Assembly (NCBI GenBank): GCA_021808425.1
Contig: JAKBBS010000087.1
Span: 7,026-13,052 of the forward strand
Length of the DNA stretch: 6,027 nt
DNA from: Actinomycetes bacterium
GTDB lineage: Bacteria; Actinomycetota; Acidimicrobiia; Acidimicrobiales; Palsa-688
Direction of reading: 5' to 3'
The translations under genes were made by a program, and so were the position numbers. How positions within the stretch are numbered: the stretch's first letter is position 1; each line of letters opens with the position of its first letter. The notes under the pieces were generated by a model, which had not been told where the DNA came from, ran no database searches, and saw only the letters and a list, made by a program, of their open reading frames with translations. Positions 1 to 5,895 of the stretch are shown here, in pieces.

Positions 1-23
1 CGGCGCCTCCGAAGTCGAAGAAC

Positions 24-58
24 ATCGACCGGTGCCCCCCGCCACCCAACCGGTCGAT
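24..58. repeat. Perfect 10-bp inverted repeat downstream of the PIG-L gene
   Basis: The arms ATCGACCGGT (24-33) and ACCGGTCGAT (49-58) are exact reverse complements around a 15-base C-rich loop. The structure begins about 94 bases past the stop codon of the minus-strand PIG-L gene, so it could act as a factor-independent-like terminator for it. No T-run follows the stem on the minus strand, only a short T-containing stretch, so an operator for a gene beyond the window edge is equally possible. The repeat is certain; its role is inferred. Confidence 0.4.
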
Positions 59-151
59 ACCGTCGTTACGCCAGGACAGCCGCCGCCTCTTGGTAGACGA
101 CTGGCTGTGCCCTCCCCACCACCTGGAGGTGCTTGGAGATGGCAGGCTGTT

Positions 152-967
152 TCAGCGCAGGCCGGCGAAGAGGTCGTCTACGACTTCTCTAGGCGCGTCG
201 TGCGAGTGGAGGGTGAAATGCTCCCTCGACAGGACCAGGTCGAGGATGTCGGGCGGGAGCTGGGCGAGGAAGAAGTTCTCGGTTTGGCTGGAGTGGGCGT
301 TCAGTGCCTGGACCTTGGCGTCTACTTGAGCCGACACGTCCACCACGGCGTTGACGAGCTCGTCGGGAACGCCGAAGTCGTCGGGGAGCCCGAACTCGGC
401 GACGTCCACACCGGCGGCTTCGAGCTGTTCGCGCATGACCTGGATGGCGGAGCGGGGGACGGCCGAGTAGTACAGCTTCGTCGGGATGCCGGTCGACTCG
501 GCGGCGGCGACGGCGGCCCGGTGGGCCTGGATGTGGTCGGGGTGACCGTAGTTGCCGTTGCTGTCGTAGGTGACCACGACCTGCGGCCGGTAACGCCGCA
601 TCAGTCTCGCGACCCGCCCTGCCGCCTCCTCCAGCGCCACGTTGCAGAACACGCCCGGGTCCCCGTTGGCCCCCCACCCTGCCATCCCGGAGTCCCGGTA
701 GCCGACCATCTCCAGCGCGCTGACGCCGAGGTAGCCGGCAGACTTGCGCAGCTCGTCGGCGCGAGTAGCTGCCACCTGGGCAGGGTCGTGGCCCGGGTCA
801 CCCGGTTTGACACCCCCCGGTCCGTCTCCCTGCTCCCCGTTGGTGCACGTGACGAGCACGGTGCGGATGCCTTCGGCCGAGTAGCGGGCCAGGATACCGC
901 CAGTCCCTATGGCCTCGTCGTCGGGGTGGGCGTGCACGGCCATGAGCACGAGTGGTTGAGGCACCAT
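152..967 (-). CDS. PIG-L/LmbE-family zinc deacetylase, mycothiol S-conjugate amidase-like
   Basis: Predicted cytosolic zinc hydrolase of 271 residues that cleaves an N-acyl group from an amino-sugar conjugate. The family signature AHPDDE is at residues 13-18, and HPDH at 142-145; together they supply the expected metal ligands (H14, D17, H145) and the catalytic Asp (D16). The tract TYDSNGNYGHPDH (133-145), KLYY (164-167) and a late H-S-S-Q-x3-F-F segment (225-233) match the pattern of actinobacterial Mca more than generic LmbE; Mca detoxifies electrophiles by hydrolysing mycothiol S-conjugates. MshB, or a related deacetylase of another glycoconjugate, remains possible. Length is slightly below the roughly 290 residues usual for Mca. 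The ATG at 967 is the first available start in frame; no Shine-Dalgarno is visible before it or before Met9, so a leaderless message is possible. The gene is divergent from the kinase operon. No signal peptide is seen. Family assignment is secure, substrate is inferred. Confidence 0.92.
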   Translation of the reverse strand: MVPQPLVLMAVHAHPDDEAIGTGGILARYSAEGIRTVLVTCTNGEQGDGPGGVKPGDPGHDPAQVAATRADELRKSAGYLGVSALEMVGYRDSGMAGWGANGDPGVFCNVALEEAAGRVARLMRRYRPQVVVTYDSNGNYGHPDHIQAHRAAVAAAESTGIPTKLYYSAVPRSAIQVMREQLEAAGVDVAEFGLPDDFGVPDELVNAVVDVSAQVDAKVQALNAHSSQTENFFLAQLPPDILDLVLSREHFTLHSHDAPREVVDDLFAGLR

Positions 968-1159
968 ACCAGTCTGGCTTACCGGCCGGCCTACCAGTAC
1001 GCACCGCCGGCGTCTAGCACCCCGGTGTCGCGCAGGACTGGATGGAGACGACCGGACGCGCTAGCCGCCCGGGCCTCCAGCGCTGGGACGAAGAGTGCCG
1101 CGGCGTCGGATACAGAATAGATCGGCCTGCCACTGGCCGGTGATCGCCGGCGCGGCAAG

Positions 1160-1183
1160 GACCCTGGGGATACCCGTAGGGTC
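1160..1183. repeat. Inverted repeat GACCCT/AGGGTC
   Basis: Arms GACCCT (1160-1165) and AGGGTC (1178-1183) are perfect complements around 12 bases, inside which GGG and CCC can pair again. It lies mid-way in the divergent intergenic region. It may be a regulator site or a small RNA hairpin; nothing in the sequence decides between these. Confidence 0.3.
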
Positions 1184-1382
1184 GGCTTGGCGAAGTAGAG
1201 CTCCTAGCTCCCTAACCGCTCCACAGGGCCGAGATGGTCCAGCGATCCGCCATGGCAGTGGCCAACGAGCAGGAGCCGCGAACGGCTGAGGACACTTTCG
1301 ACTCGGGACGATCCCATGGCCCGGGGCGCCCGCCACGACTTCCCAGCGCTATGGGTCGCTCCGACGGTCACACGAGCCGCAA

Positions 1383-1412
1383 GCGGCTGCAGACCGGCTG
1401 CAGAGCGGCTGG
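1383..1412 (+). repeat. 11-bp tandem repeat (2.7 copies) upstream of the kinase operon
   Basis: Units GCGGCTGCAGA (1383-1393) and CCGGCTGCAGA (1394-1404) differ at one base, and a third partial unit GCGGCTGG follows (1405-1412). The period is about one helical turn, so identical faces are presented in line, as in iterated regulator sites. The block is flanked by direct copies of GGTCACA at 1366-1372 and 1416-1422. It lies just upstream of the candidate promoter of the histidine kinase gene. The repeat is seen; a regulatory role is inferred. Confidence 0.45.
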
Positions 1413-1437
1413 TCGGGTCACAGGACCGTGCTACCCG

Positions 1438-1454
1438 CACCCTAAATTCGGGTG
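1438..1454 (+). promoter_or_regulatory. Possible -10 element inside a small dyad, kinase operon promoter
   Basis: TAAATT (1443-1448) fits the TANNNT form of a housekeeping -10 box and is a rare AT-rich patch in this GC-rich region. It is enclosed by CACCC (1438-1442) and GGGTG (1450-1454), which are reverse complements. No convincing -35 lies 16-18 bases upstream, although -35 boxes are often poorly conserved in actinobacteria. Transcription would begin near 1455 and leave a leader of about 90 bases before the kinase start. Confidence 0.33.
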
Positions 1455-1504
1455 GCCGCACGGTGGATCGCTGGTTCGGACGGGGAGAAGATTGGAGAGG
1501 TGGG

Positions 1505-1519
1505 CGACCACGGTGGTCG
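1505..1519. promoter_or_regulatory. 15-bp perfect dyad in the leader of the kinase gene
   Basis: CGACCAC and GTGGTCG form perfect 7-base arms around a single central G, ending 28 bases before the kinase start codon. The spacing suits a dimeric DNA-binding protein, such as the LuxR-type regulator encoded downstream, more than an RNA hairpin, because a one-base loop is too tight unless inner pairs open. Autoregulation is an inference. Confidence 0.4.
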
Positions 1520-1547
1520 GCACTGAAGATGAGACGGAGGCAGCGCT

Positions 1548-2468
1548 ATGAACACCCAGACTGAGCATCAGCGATCGAGCGGAGTGGCTGCAGCACCCGG
1601 AAGGGGCATCTTCCTTGCGTTCGGGGCGCGTCATCTGAAGGGCGTGGCGATCACCCGATGGGTCGTGGCGGTCTGTTCCGTGATCGCTGCGGTGGTGCTC
1701 TTGGCGCTCGGTCAGTGGTGGGGGGTGGTGTTCTTCTTGGTGGCCGGACTCAACGGCTCACTCGCCTACCTGGTCCCTCGCTGGAACCTGCTCCGGGATG
1801 CCCCGAAGAACGTCGAGCGAGTGCGCGAGCTGCAACGGTCCCGGGCCGTGGTGGTCGACGACGCGGCGGCCCGGCTGCGCCGCATCGAGCAGGACTTGCA
1901 CGACGGAGCCCAAGCCCAGATGGTCGCGGTGGTCATGAAGCTGGGACTCGCTCGGGACCATCTCAGCATCTCGGCCGACAGGCCCGAGGGCGCCGACGCG
2001 GCCCGGGCCTTGGAGCTGGTCGACGCCGCCCACAGCGCAGCGATGGAGGCGATCACCGAACTGCGCGACCTGGCCCGGGGCATCCACCCTGCGGCCCTGC
2101 GCGAAGGCCTCGGTGCCGCTCTCGCCGGCCTTGCGACACGAAGCGACCTGGCGGTCGAAGTGATCGTCGACCTGCCCGAGCGCCCGTCGCCTGCCGTCGA
2201 GGCGATCGCGTACTTTTGCGCCGCTGAGCTGCTCACCAACGCGGCCAAGCACAGCCGTGCCGGGCGCGCCAGGTTGGAGGTGCTCGATCAGCCCGGCCTC
2301 GTGATTATGCGACTCAGCGACGACGGCGCTGGCGGCGCGCGGCTTGAGCCTGGCGGGGGACTGGCTGGCCTCGCAGAGCGGGTTAGGGCCGTTGATGGCA
2401 GCCTGCACGTCGAGAGTCCTGCCGGTGGCCCCACCATGGTCACCGTCGAACTGCCATCTCAGGTCTAA
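1548..2468 (+). CDS. Two-component sensor histidine kinase, HisKA_3 (NarX/DesK/LiaS) type
   Basis: Membrane sensor kinase of 306 residues that should autophosphorylate on His and pass the phosphate to the regulator encoded next to it. Order: a cytosolic N-terminus (1-32); two hydrophobic helices at about 33-54 and 57-76 joined by only a couple of residues; a linker predicted to be helical (about 84-112); the HisKA_3 dimerisation box with phospho-acceptor His118 in EQDLHDGAQAQ; and a HATPase_c domain with the N-box around Asn231 (AAELLTNAAKHS), the D-x-G-x-G-type box at 259-263 and a glycine-rich segment GGGLAGLAERV (269-279). All ATP-binding elements appear intact. There is no extracytoplasmic sensor domain, so it probably senses within the membrane or through a partner. 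The ATG is preceded by GGAGG at 1536-1540 with 7 bases between. It is followed after 19 bp by the regulator gene, so the two should be co-transcribed. The stimulus is unknown. Confidence 0.93.
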   Translation: MNTQTEHQRSSGVAAAPGRGIFLAFGARHLKGVAITRWVVAVCSVIAAVVLLALGQWWGVVFFLVAGLNGSLAYLVPRWNLLRDAPKNVERVRELQRSRAVVVDDAAARLRRIEQDLHDGAQAQMVAVVMKLGLARDHLSISADRPEGADAARALELVDAAHSAAMEAITELRDLARGIHPAALREGLGAALAGLATRSDLAVEVIVDLPERPSPAVEAIAYFCAAELLTNAAKHSRAGRARLEVLDQPGLVIMRLSDDGAGGARLEPGGGLAGLAERVRAVDGSLHVESPAGGPTMVTVELPSQV

Positions 2469-2476
2469 CCGAGAAG

Positions 2477-2481
2477 AGGAG
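2477..2481 (+). promoter_or_regulatory. Ribosome binding site fixing the response regulator start
   Basis: AGGAG lies 6 bases before the ATG at 2488. The open frame extends upstream into the kinase gene, but only this ATG has a ribosome site at proper distance, and it puts the receiver domain's first strand (MRIVIAED) at the N-terminus as usual for the family. Confidence 0.75.
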
Positions 2482-2487
2482 TCACGA

Positions 2488-3144
2488 ATGCGGATCGTCA
2501 TCGCCGAGGATGCCGCCGTCATCCGGGCCGGGCTGGTCGAGATCCTGGCCGACCGGGGACACGAGACGGTAGCCGCCGTGGACAATGCCGAGGCTCTACG
2601 AGCGGCCGTGGACGACTACGAGCCGGACGTTGCCGTTGTGGACGTGCGAATGCCGCCCAGCTACAGCGACGAGGGTATTCGGGCGGCGATCGCCATCCGC
2701 CGCGTCCACCCCGGCATCGGCGTGCTGGTCTTCTCCCAGTACATCGAGACCCGCCACGCCGGCGAGCTGCTCGGAGCAGCATCAAGGCGCGGCGCTGCCG
2801 GCATCGGATACCTGCTGAAGGACCGCGTCGGCAATGTCGGCGAGTTCGTCGAAGCCCTGACCCGGGTGGCGTCTGGCGGCACCGCCCTCGACCCCGAGGT
2901 CGTCACGCAACTCCTCCGGGCCGCGCGGCGCACCGACGACCTCGACGCTCTCACCCCAAGAGAGCACGACGTCCTCTCCCTGATGGCGGAAGGCAGGACA
3001 AACGGCGCCATTGCCGGCACCCTCGTAATCTCCGAGCGGGCGGTCGAAAAGAACATTGCCAACATCTTCACCAAGCTCGGTCTGGCGCCCTCAGACGTTG
3101 ACCACCGGCGGGTGCTCGCCGTCCTGCGCTATTTGGAGTCATGA
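2488..3144 (+). CDS. Response regulator transcription factor, NarL/FixJ (LuxR-type HTH) family
   Basis: DNA-binding response regulator of 218 residues, the expected partner of the upstream kinase. The receiver domain (about 1-120) carries the acidic pair Glu7-Asp8, phospho-acceptor Asp52 in VVDVRMPP, switch Ser83 in VLVFSQY and the invariant Lys111 in YLLKDR. After a short linker, the LuxR-type helix-turn-helix (about 152-216) has the family signature LTPREHDVLSLMAEGRTN (155-172) and the recognition region around SERAVEKNIANIFTKLGL (182-199). All activation residues are present, so it should be phosphorylation-controlled and bind DNA as a dimer. Length is normal for the family. It starts 19 bp after the kinase stop. 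Target genes cannot be told from the window, but the dyads upstream of the kinase gene are candidates for autoregulation. Confidence 0.94.
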   Translation: MRIVIAEDAAVIRAGLVEILADRGHETVAAVDNAEALRAAVDDYEPDVAVVDVRMPPSYSDEGIRAAIAIRRVHPGIGVLVFSQYIETRHAGELLGAASRRGAAGIGYLLKDRVGNVGEFVEALTRVASGGTALDPEVVTQLLRAARRTDDLDALTPREHDVLSLMAEGRTNGAIAGTLVISERAVEKNIANIFTKLGLAPSDVDHRRVLAVLRYLES

Positions 3145-3157
3145 CTGCGTGCTCGTG

Positions 3158-3172
3158 TCGCCCGGGTGGCGA
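3158..3172 (+). terminator. Possible hairpin terminator after the two-component operon
   Basis: TCGCC (3158-3162) and GGCGA (3168-3172) pair around a 5-base loop, 13 bases past the regulator stop codon. The tail that follows is pyrimidine-rich but has no T-run, so this is a weak terminator candidate, placed sensibly between convergent transcription units. The rest of 3173-3293 shows nothing I can assign. Confidence 0.3.
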
Positions 3173-3293
3173 TCTCCGCGCCAGCCGCCGAGTGGGATGG
3201 GCTCCCCTTCGTCGACCAGGCTCTCGTCGAGCGACCCTCTGCACCGGCTCCTGGTGATGAAGGACGCCCGCTCGCTGCTCGGTCCCTGGCGGG

Positions 3294-3366
3294 CAGCCCC
3301 AACGGGATTCGAACCCGTGCCTCCACCTTGAGAGGGTGGTGTCCTAGGCCACTAGACGATGGGGCC
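3294..3366 (-). tRNA. tRNA-Glu, anticodon CUC
   Basis: Read on the minus strand this folds as a 73-base cloverleaf: acceptor stem GGCCCCA with TGGGGCT (a G-U pair at the outer position), an anticodon stem CCACC/GGTGG closing the 7-base loop CTCTCAA, and a T-arm with GGTTCGAATCC. The anticodon CTC (complement of 3330-3332) reads GAG, glutamate. The discriminator base is G. The 3' CCA is not encoded; the DNA continues CCC, so it must be added after transcription. The gene lies downstream of the small protein gene on the same strand and converges with the two-component operon. Confidence 0.97.
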
Positions 3367-3385
3367 GTAAGTGACGCGGGGATCG

Positions 3386-3414
3386 ACTATAGCCGAGAAG
3401 CAAGAAACCCGGCA
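3386..3414 (-). promoter_or_regulatory. Likely promoter of tRNA-Glu
   Basis: On the minus strand TATAGT (complement of 3386-3391) is a good -10 box. At 17 bases spacing a weak -35 candidate, TGCCGG, is found (complement of 3409-3414). Transcription would begin about 13 bases before the mature tRNA 5' end, a usual leader length for a tRNA gene. The -10 is convincing, the -35 is not. Confidence 0.5.
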
Positions 3415-3447
3415 GCGGCCAGGTGCCGGCTCCTTCGGTGTCCACTC

Positions 3448-3497
3448 CTACACCCTCCCCCACTCGCTACACCTTCTCTGGCAGCTACACCCTCCCC
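3448..3497. repeat. Three spaced direct repeats between the small gene and tRNA-Glu
   Basis: Copies of CTACACCYTCYCY begin at 3448, 3467 and 3485, that is at 19- and 18-base intervals. The first and third are identical over 13 bases (CTACACCCTCCCC); the middle one has two changes. They occupy most of the gap between the small protein gene and tRNA-Glu, upstream of the tRNA promoter when read on the minus strand, where they appear as G-rich GGGGAGGGTGTAG. Function unknown; repeated protein-binding sites or chance duplication are both possible. Confidence 0.45.
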
Positions 3498-3519
3498 GGC
3501 AGTGACGGCGTCCGCCGGG
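3495..3519 (-). terminator. Possible GC-rich hairpin after the small protein gene
   Basis: CCCGGC (3495-3500) and GCCGGG (3514-3519) pair around 13 bases, starting 4 bases past the stop codon of the 104-residue protein gene. The position is right for a terminator of the GH42 operon, but no T-run follows on the minus strand, so efficiency is doubtful. Confidence 0.3.
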
Positions 3520-3523
3520 TCGG

Positions 3524-3838
3524 TCAGTCGGACGAGGGCAGCGGTTTCGCGTCCTTGAGCGCAAGCGGCGTCGCGTCTACTGCCACGGTTCCCACCCCCG
3601 CCTTAGTGCAAAGAACCTCGAGCCCGCTTTCGTGCGCGAAGCGCTTCCCGATCGCCGTACCACCAGCCGACGAAGGGTCGACCTCCAACCCTGCGGGCTT
3701 GGCCGTACCCGAAGGGACCATCGGGTGGCCACCACACTCGAGCGTAAGACCCGCCACGCCAGGCGGTTTGACGACTATCACCTCTGTGTCGTCGGCAGCA
3801 GACGCCCACCGTGACCCTGCTTTCAGTTCTTGTGTCAT
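3524..3838 (-). CDS. Conserved-looking 104-residue protein of unknown function
   Basis: I do not know a function. The frame is supported by a strong ribosome site GGGAG (complement of 3846-3850) 7 bases before the ATG, by its tight position 44 bp after the GH42 stop on the same strand, and by a protein-like sequence. The chain has no signal peptide or membrane helix. It has two cysteines, Cys35 in LECGGHPMVP and Cys77 in GLEVLCTKAG, a beta-strand-like stretch TEVIVVK (18-24), GKRF at 64-67, and a C-terminus with LALKDAKPLPSSD (92-104). This pattern of motifs resembles short hypothetical proteins I recall from actinobacteria and some proteobacteria, but I cannot name a domain. Two conserved-type cysteines would fit metal binding or a redox role; that is a guess. 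It is probably co-transcribed with the GH42 gene, but a functional link is not shown. Confidence 0.75.
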   Translation of the reverse strand: MTQELKAGSRWASAADDTEVIVVKPPGVAGLTLECGGHPMVPSGTAKPAGLEVDPSSAGGTAIGKRFAHESGLEVLCTKAGVGTVAVDATPLALKDAKPLPSSD

Positions 3839-3882
3839 CTTCTAACTCCCATGTTGTCGGTGACTCGGATGGCGATGCCGTC

Positions 3883-5895
3883 CTAGCGGGCAGGGTCCTC
3901 GCGAAGCACAGCTACGTCGCCGGGCGCCAAAGCAAGCCGTCCTGAAGCCTGAGCGCCGCTGAGCAAGTCGAAGCCGGTCACGGCGACGTTTTGCTCTTGA
4001 TCGGTGTGGTTCGCCAGAAAGAGATATCTCGCCTTCTCAGACGATCGCCGCACTGCTTCCACGCCTCGCGGCGCTCGCACGACAGGCTCCACTCCCGATT
4101 CGTCTAGCAGCCGAGAAACGAGTGAATGGAGGTGCTCCCCGCGCAGGTGCGTCGCGAGGTAGAAGGCGCTCCCCGCTCCCACCTGCCTGCGAGTCAGCGC
4201 AGGCGATCCGCTGACAGCACCCTCGGCGAAACAAACAAGGACCTCGGCGTCGTCTGAGCGTCCGAGCTCGCTCCACAAAGACCCGGCGCTCGAATCGCTC
4301 AGTTGGACAGTAGCGCCAGGGGCTAACGGGTAGAACTCCTCCACCGACACTCCGAGCAGTTCGCGAAGAGCGCCAGGGTAACCACCGAGGCGGACCTGGT
4401 CATGGCCGTCGACGATGCCAGAGAAGTATGTTACCAGCAACGTCCCGCCCCGCTCGACATAAGTTGTCAGCTTCGCTGCCTGTTCGTCGTGCATCAGGTA
4501 CAGATTTGGAACTATCAAGAGCCGGTACCGACCCAAGTCGTCGTCTGGGGAAACCACGTCTGTCGTCACGTTGAGGTCCCACAGCGCAGAATGCCAGGAC
4601 CGAATGTGGCTTGCGACGTCGAGGGCAGTGCTCGGATGCGCGCCCAGCTCGGCCGCCCACCACGACTCCCACGAGTGCACGATCCCCGCCTGTGCCTCCA
4701 CCTCGGTGCCTGCCACCTCGGAGAGTGCTTCGAGATGGCCGCCGAGGGCAGTCACCTCACGCCAGATCTTCGTATCGGCCCCGGCGTGGGGCACCATCCC
4801 CGAATGATATTTCTCAGCTCCGGCCTTGCTCGCCCGCCACTGAAAGAATCCGATGGCGTCAGCGCCTCGGGCGACATGGACGATGCTGTCCCTGACAAGT
4901 TGACCCGGGGCCTTCGCCAGGTTGTACGGCTGCCAGTTGACGGCGCTCGGCGAGTGCTCCATCAGCCACCACGGGCCGCCAGCAAGCGAACGCATGAGAT
5001 CCCCTGACAGTGAGAGGTCGGTGTCGGGGCGCTCCAGGAAATTGAGACGGTAATGGTCGTTTGAGATCACGTCGAGATGACGGGCCCAACGGTGATAGTC
5101 GAGTGGTTTGAACAGTGACATCATGTTCGTCGTCACCGGGACGTCAGGCGTCACACGTCGAAGCACAGCTATCTCCGCCAGGCAGCAAGCCAAAAGTTCG
5201 TCCGAGCAAAAGCGAGCCCAGTCGAGTTGCTGGCCGGGATTCGAAATAGCCCCCGTGGTCCGGGGCGGTATGATCTGCGCCCACGAGCTGTAGCGCTGAC
5301 TCCAAAAGGCCGTCCCCCACACTTCGTTCAGCGAAGCGAGGTCGCCGTAGCGATCTTCCAGCCAGGCCCTGAACGCAGCCGCGGAGGTGTCACAAAAGCA
5401 GGCCGCGTTGTGGCACCCGTACTCGTTGTGCACGTGCCACATCGCCAAGGCGGGATGCGCCGCGTAGCGGTTCGCGATTGCCTCCACCAAGCGCACGGCC
5501 GCCTCCCGGTACACAGGCGACGACGGACAGAACGCCTGGCGCGAGCCCCACCACAGCTTCGTCCCGTCCGCGCGGACTGGCAGGGTCTCGGGGTTCGAAC
5601 TGCTGAACCACGGTGGCGGTGAGGCGGTGGCAGTCGCAAGGTCGGCGGCGATCCCAGCTTCTGCCAGGTCGTCCATTACGCGGTCGAGCCAGCCCCAGTC
5701 GAAGACGCCGGGCGCCGGTTCGAGGAGCGCCCAGGAGAAGACCGCTACCGTCAGGAAGTTGACGCGTGCCTCCGCCATGAGACGCAGATCTTCTTTGCGA
5801 AGCTCCTCCGGCCACTGCTCGGGGTTGTAATCCCCGCCGAACGCGATCCCAGCGGGTCTGGCCGGCCAACGCCTGCCGTCGGTTTGGTCGGCCAC
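3883..5895 (-). CDS. Beta-galactosidase, glycoside hydrolase family 42
   Basis: Retaining glycosidase of 670 residues that should hydrolyse terminal beta-D-galactosides (some family members also take alpha-L-arabinopyranosides). The N-terminal TIM barrel (about 18-395) opens with GGDYNPEQWP (20-29). The acid/base is Glu158 in HVHNEYGCH and the nucleophile is Glu313 in WWLMEHSPSAVNWQ, both in the family context. A trimerisation-type domain (about 400-605) and a small C-terminal beta domain (about 615-670) follow, so the protein is full length for GH42. Of the four zinc cysteines described in the Thermus enzyme, three have counterparts (Cys123, Cys166, Cys168), while the fourth position is Ser171; Cys161 is nearby. 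No signal peptide is visible, so it is likely cytosolic and dependent on a transporter not present here. The start is GTG with GAGGA 9 bases upstream (complement of 5905-5909). It begins 52 bases after tRNA-Gln and is followed by the 104-residue gene. GC in its middle is lower than in the genes to the left. Family certain, natural substrate inferred. Confidence 0.96.
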   Translation of the reverse strand: MADQTDGRRWPARPAGIAFGGDYNPEQWPEELRKEDLRLMAEARVNFLTVAVFSWALLEPAPGVFDWGWLDRVMDDLAEAGIAADLATATASPPPWFSSSNPETLPVRADGTKLWWGSRQAFCPSSPVYREAAVRLVEAIANRYAAHPALAMWHVHNEYGCHNAACFCDTSAAAFRAWLEDRYGDLASLNEVWGTAFWSQRYSSWAQIIPPRTTGAISNPGQQLDWARFCSDELLACCLAEIAVLRRVTPDVPVTTNMMSLFKPLDYHRWARHLDVISNDHYRLNFLERPDTDLSLSGDLMRSLAGGPWWLMEHSPSAVNWQPYNLAKAPGQLVRDSIVHVARGADAIGFFQWRASKAGAEKYHSGMVPHAGADTKIWREVTALGGHLEALSEVAGTEVEAQAGIVHSWESWWAAELGAHPSTALDVASHIRSWHSALWDLNVTTDVVSPDDDLGRYRLLIVPNLYLMHDEQAAKLTTYVERGGTLLVTYFSGIVDGHDQVRLGGYPGALRELLGVSVEEFYPLAPGATVQLSDSSAGSLWSELGRSDDAEVLVCFAEGAVSGSPALTRRQVGAGSAFYLATHLRGEHLHSLVSRLLDESGVEPVVRAPRGVEAVRRSSEKARYLFLANHTDQEQNVAVTGFDLLSGAQASGRLALAPGDVAVLREDPAR

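Larger units (their letters stand above)
968..1547. other. Divergent intergenic region, 580 bp, no convincing gene
   Basis: This stretch separates the divergent PIG-L gene and histidine kinase gene. Open frames occur on both strands (for example 1234-1551 plus and 1204-1461 minus), but their translations are rich in Arg, Gly and Pro, show no recognisable motif, and lack good ribosome sites. What it does hold: the palindrome CCAGCGCTGG at 1077-1086; a GACCCT/AGGGTC inverted repeat at 1160-1183; a GAGCT/AGCTC dyad at 1198-1210; an 11-bp tandem repeat at 1383-1412; a possible promoter at 1438-1454; and a 15-bp dyad at 1505-1519. It looks like regulatory leader sequence, possibly with decayed coding remnants. 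Confidence 0.6.

Noticed and set aside
120..131. CACCT/AGGTG palindrome after the PIG-L gene
   Set aside because: A two-base centre cannot form an RNA loop and the arms are only 5 bases, which is expected by chance.
32..1120. Open frame of 362 codons on the plus strand
   Set aside because: It runs antisense through the whole PIG-L gene, whose motifs are unmistakable. Long antisense frames are expected in GC-rich genes, and its translation has no recognisable domain.
1234..1551. 105-codon plus-strand frame whose stop overlaps the kinase start
   Set aside because: The ATGA overlap looks like translational coupling, but the peptide is low-complexity with many Arg, Gly and Pro, has no good ribosome site, and the kinase has its own.
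2344..2487. Upstream extension of the response regulator into the kinase gene
   Set aside because: The ATG at 2488 has a ribosome site and gives the normal receiver N-terminus. The extension would encode non-family residues overlapping the kinase in another frame.
1758..2585. Open frame of 275 codons on the minus strand
   Set aside because: It is antisense to the histidine kinase and the start of the regulator. It has no motif and no ribosome site, and the sense genes are secure.
3266..3294. GCCCGC/GCGGGC hairpin at the 3' end of tRNA-Glu
   Set aside because: The 17-base loop and its overlap with the discriminator base of the tRNA make it an unlikely terminator; probably chance in GC-rich sequence.
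4402..5007. 201-codon plus-strand frame inside the GH42 region
   Set aside because: It is antisense to a full-length GH42 gene with both catalytic glutamates and shows no protein-family features.
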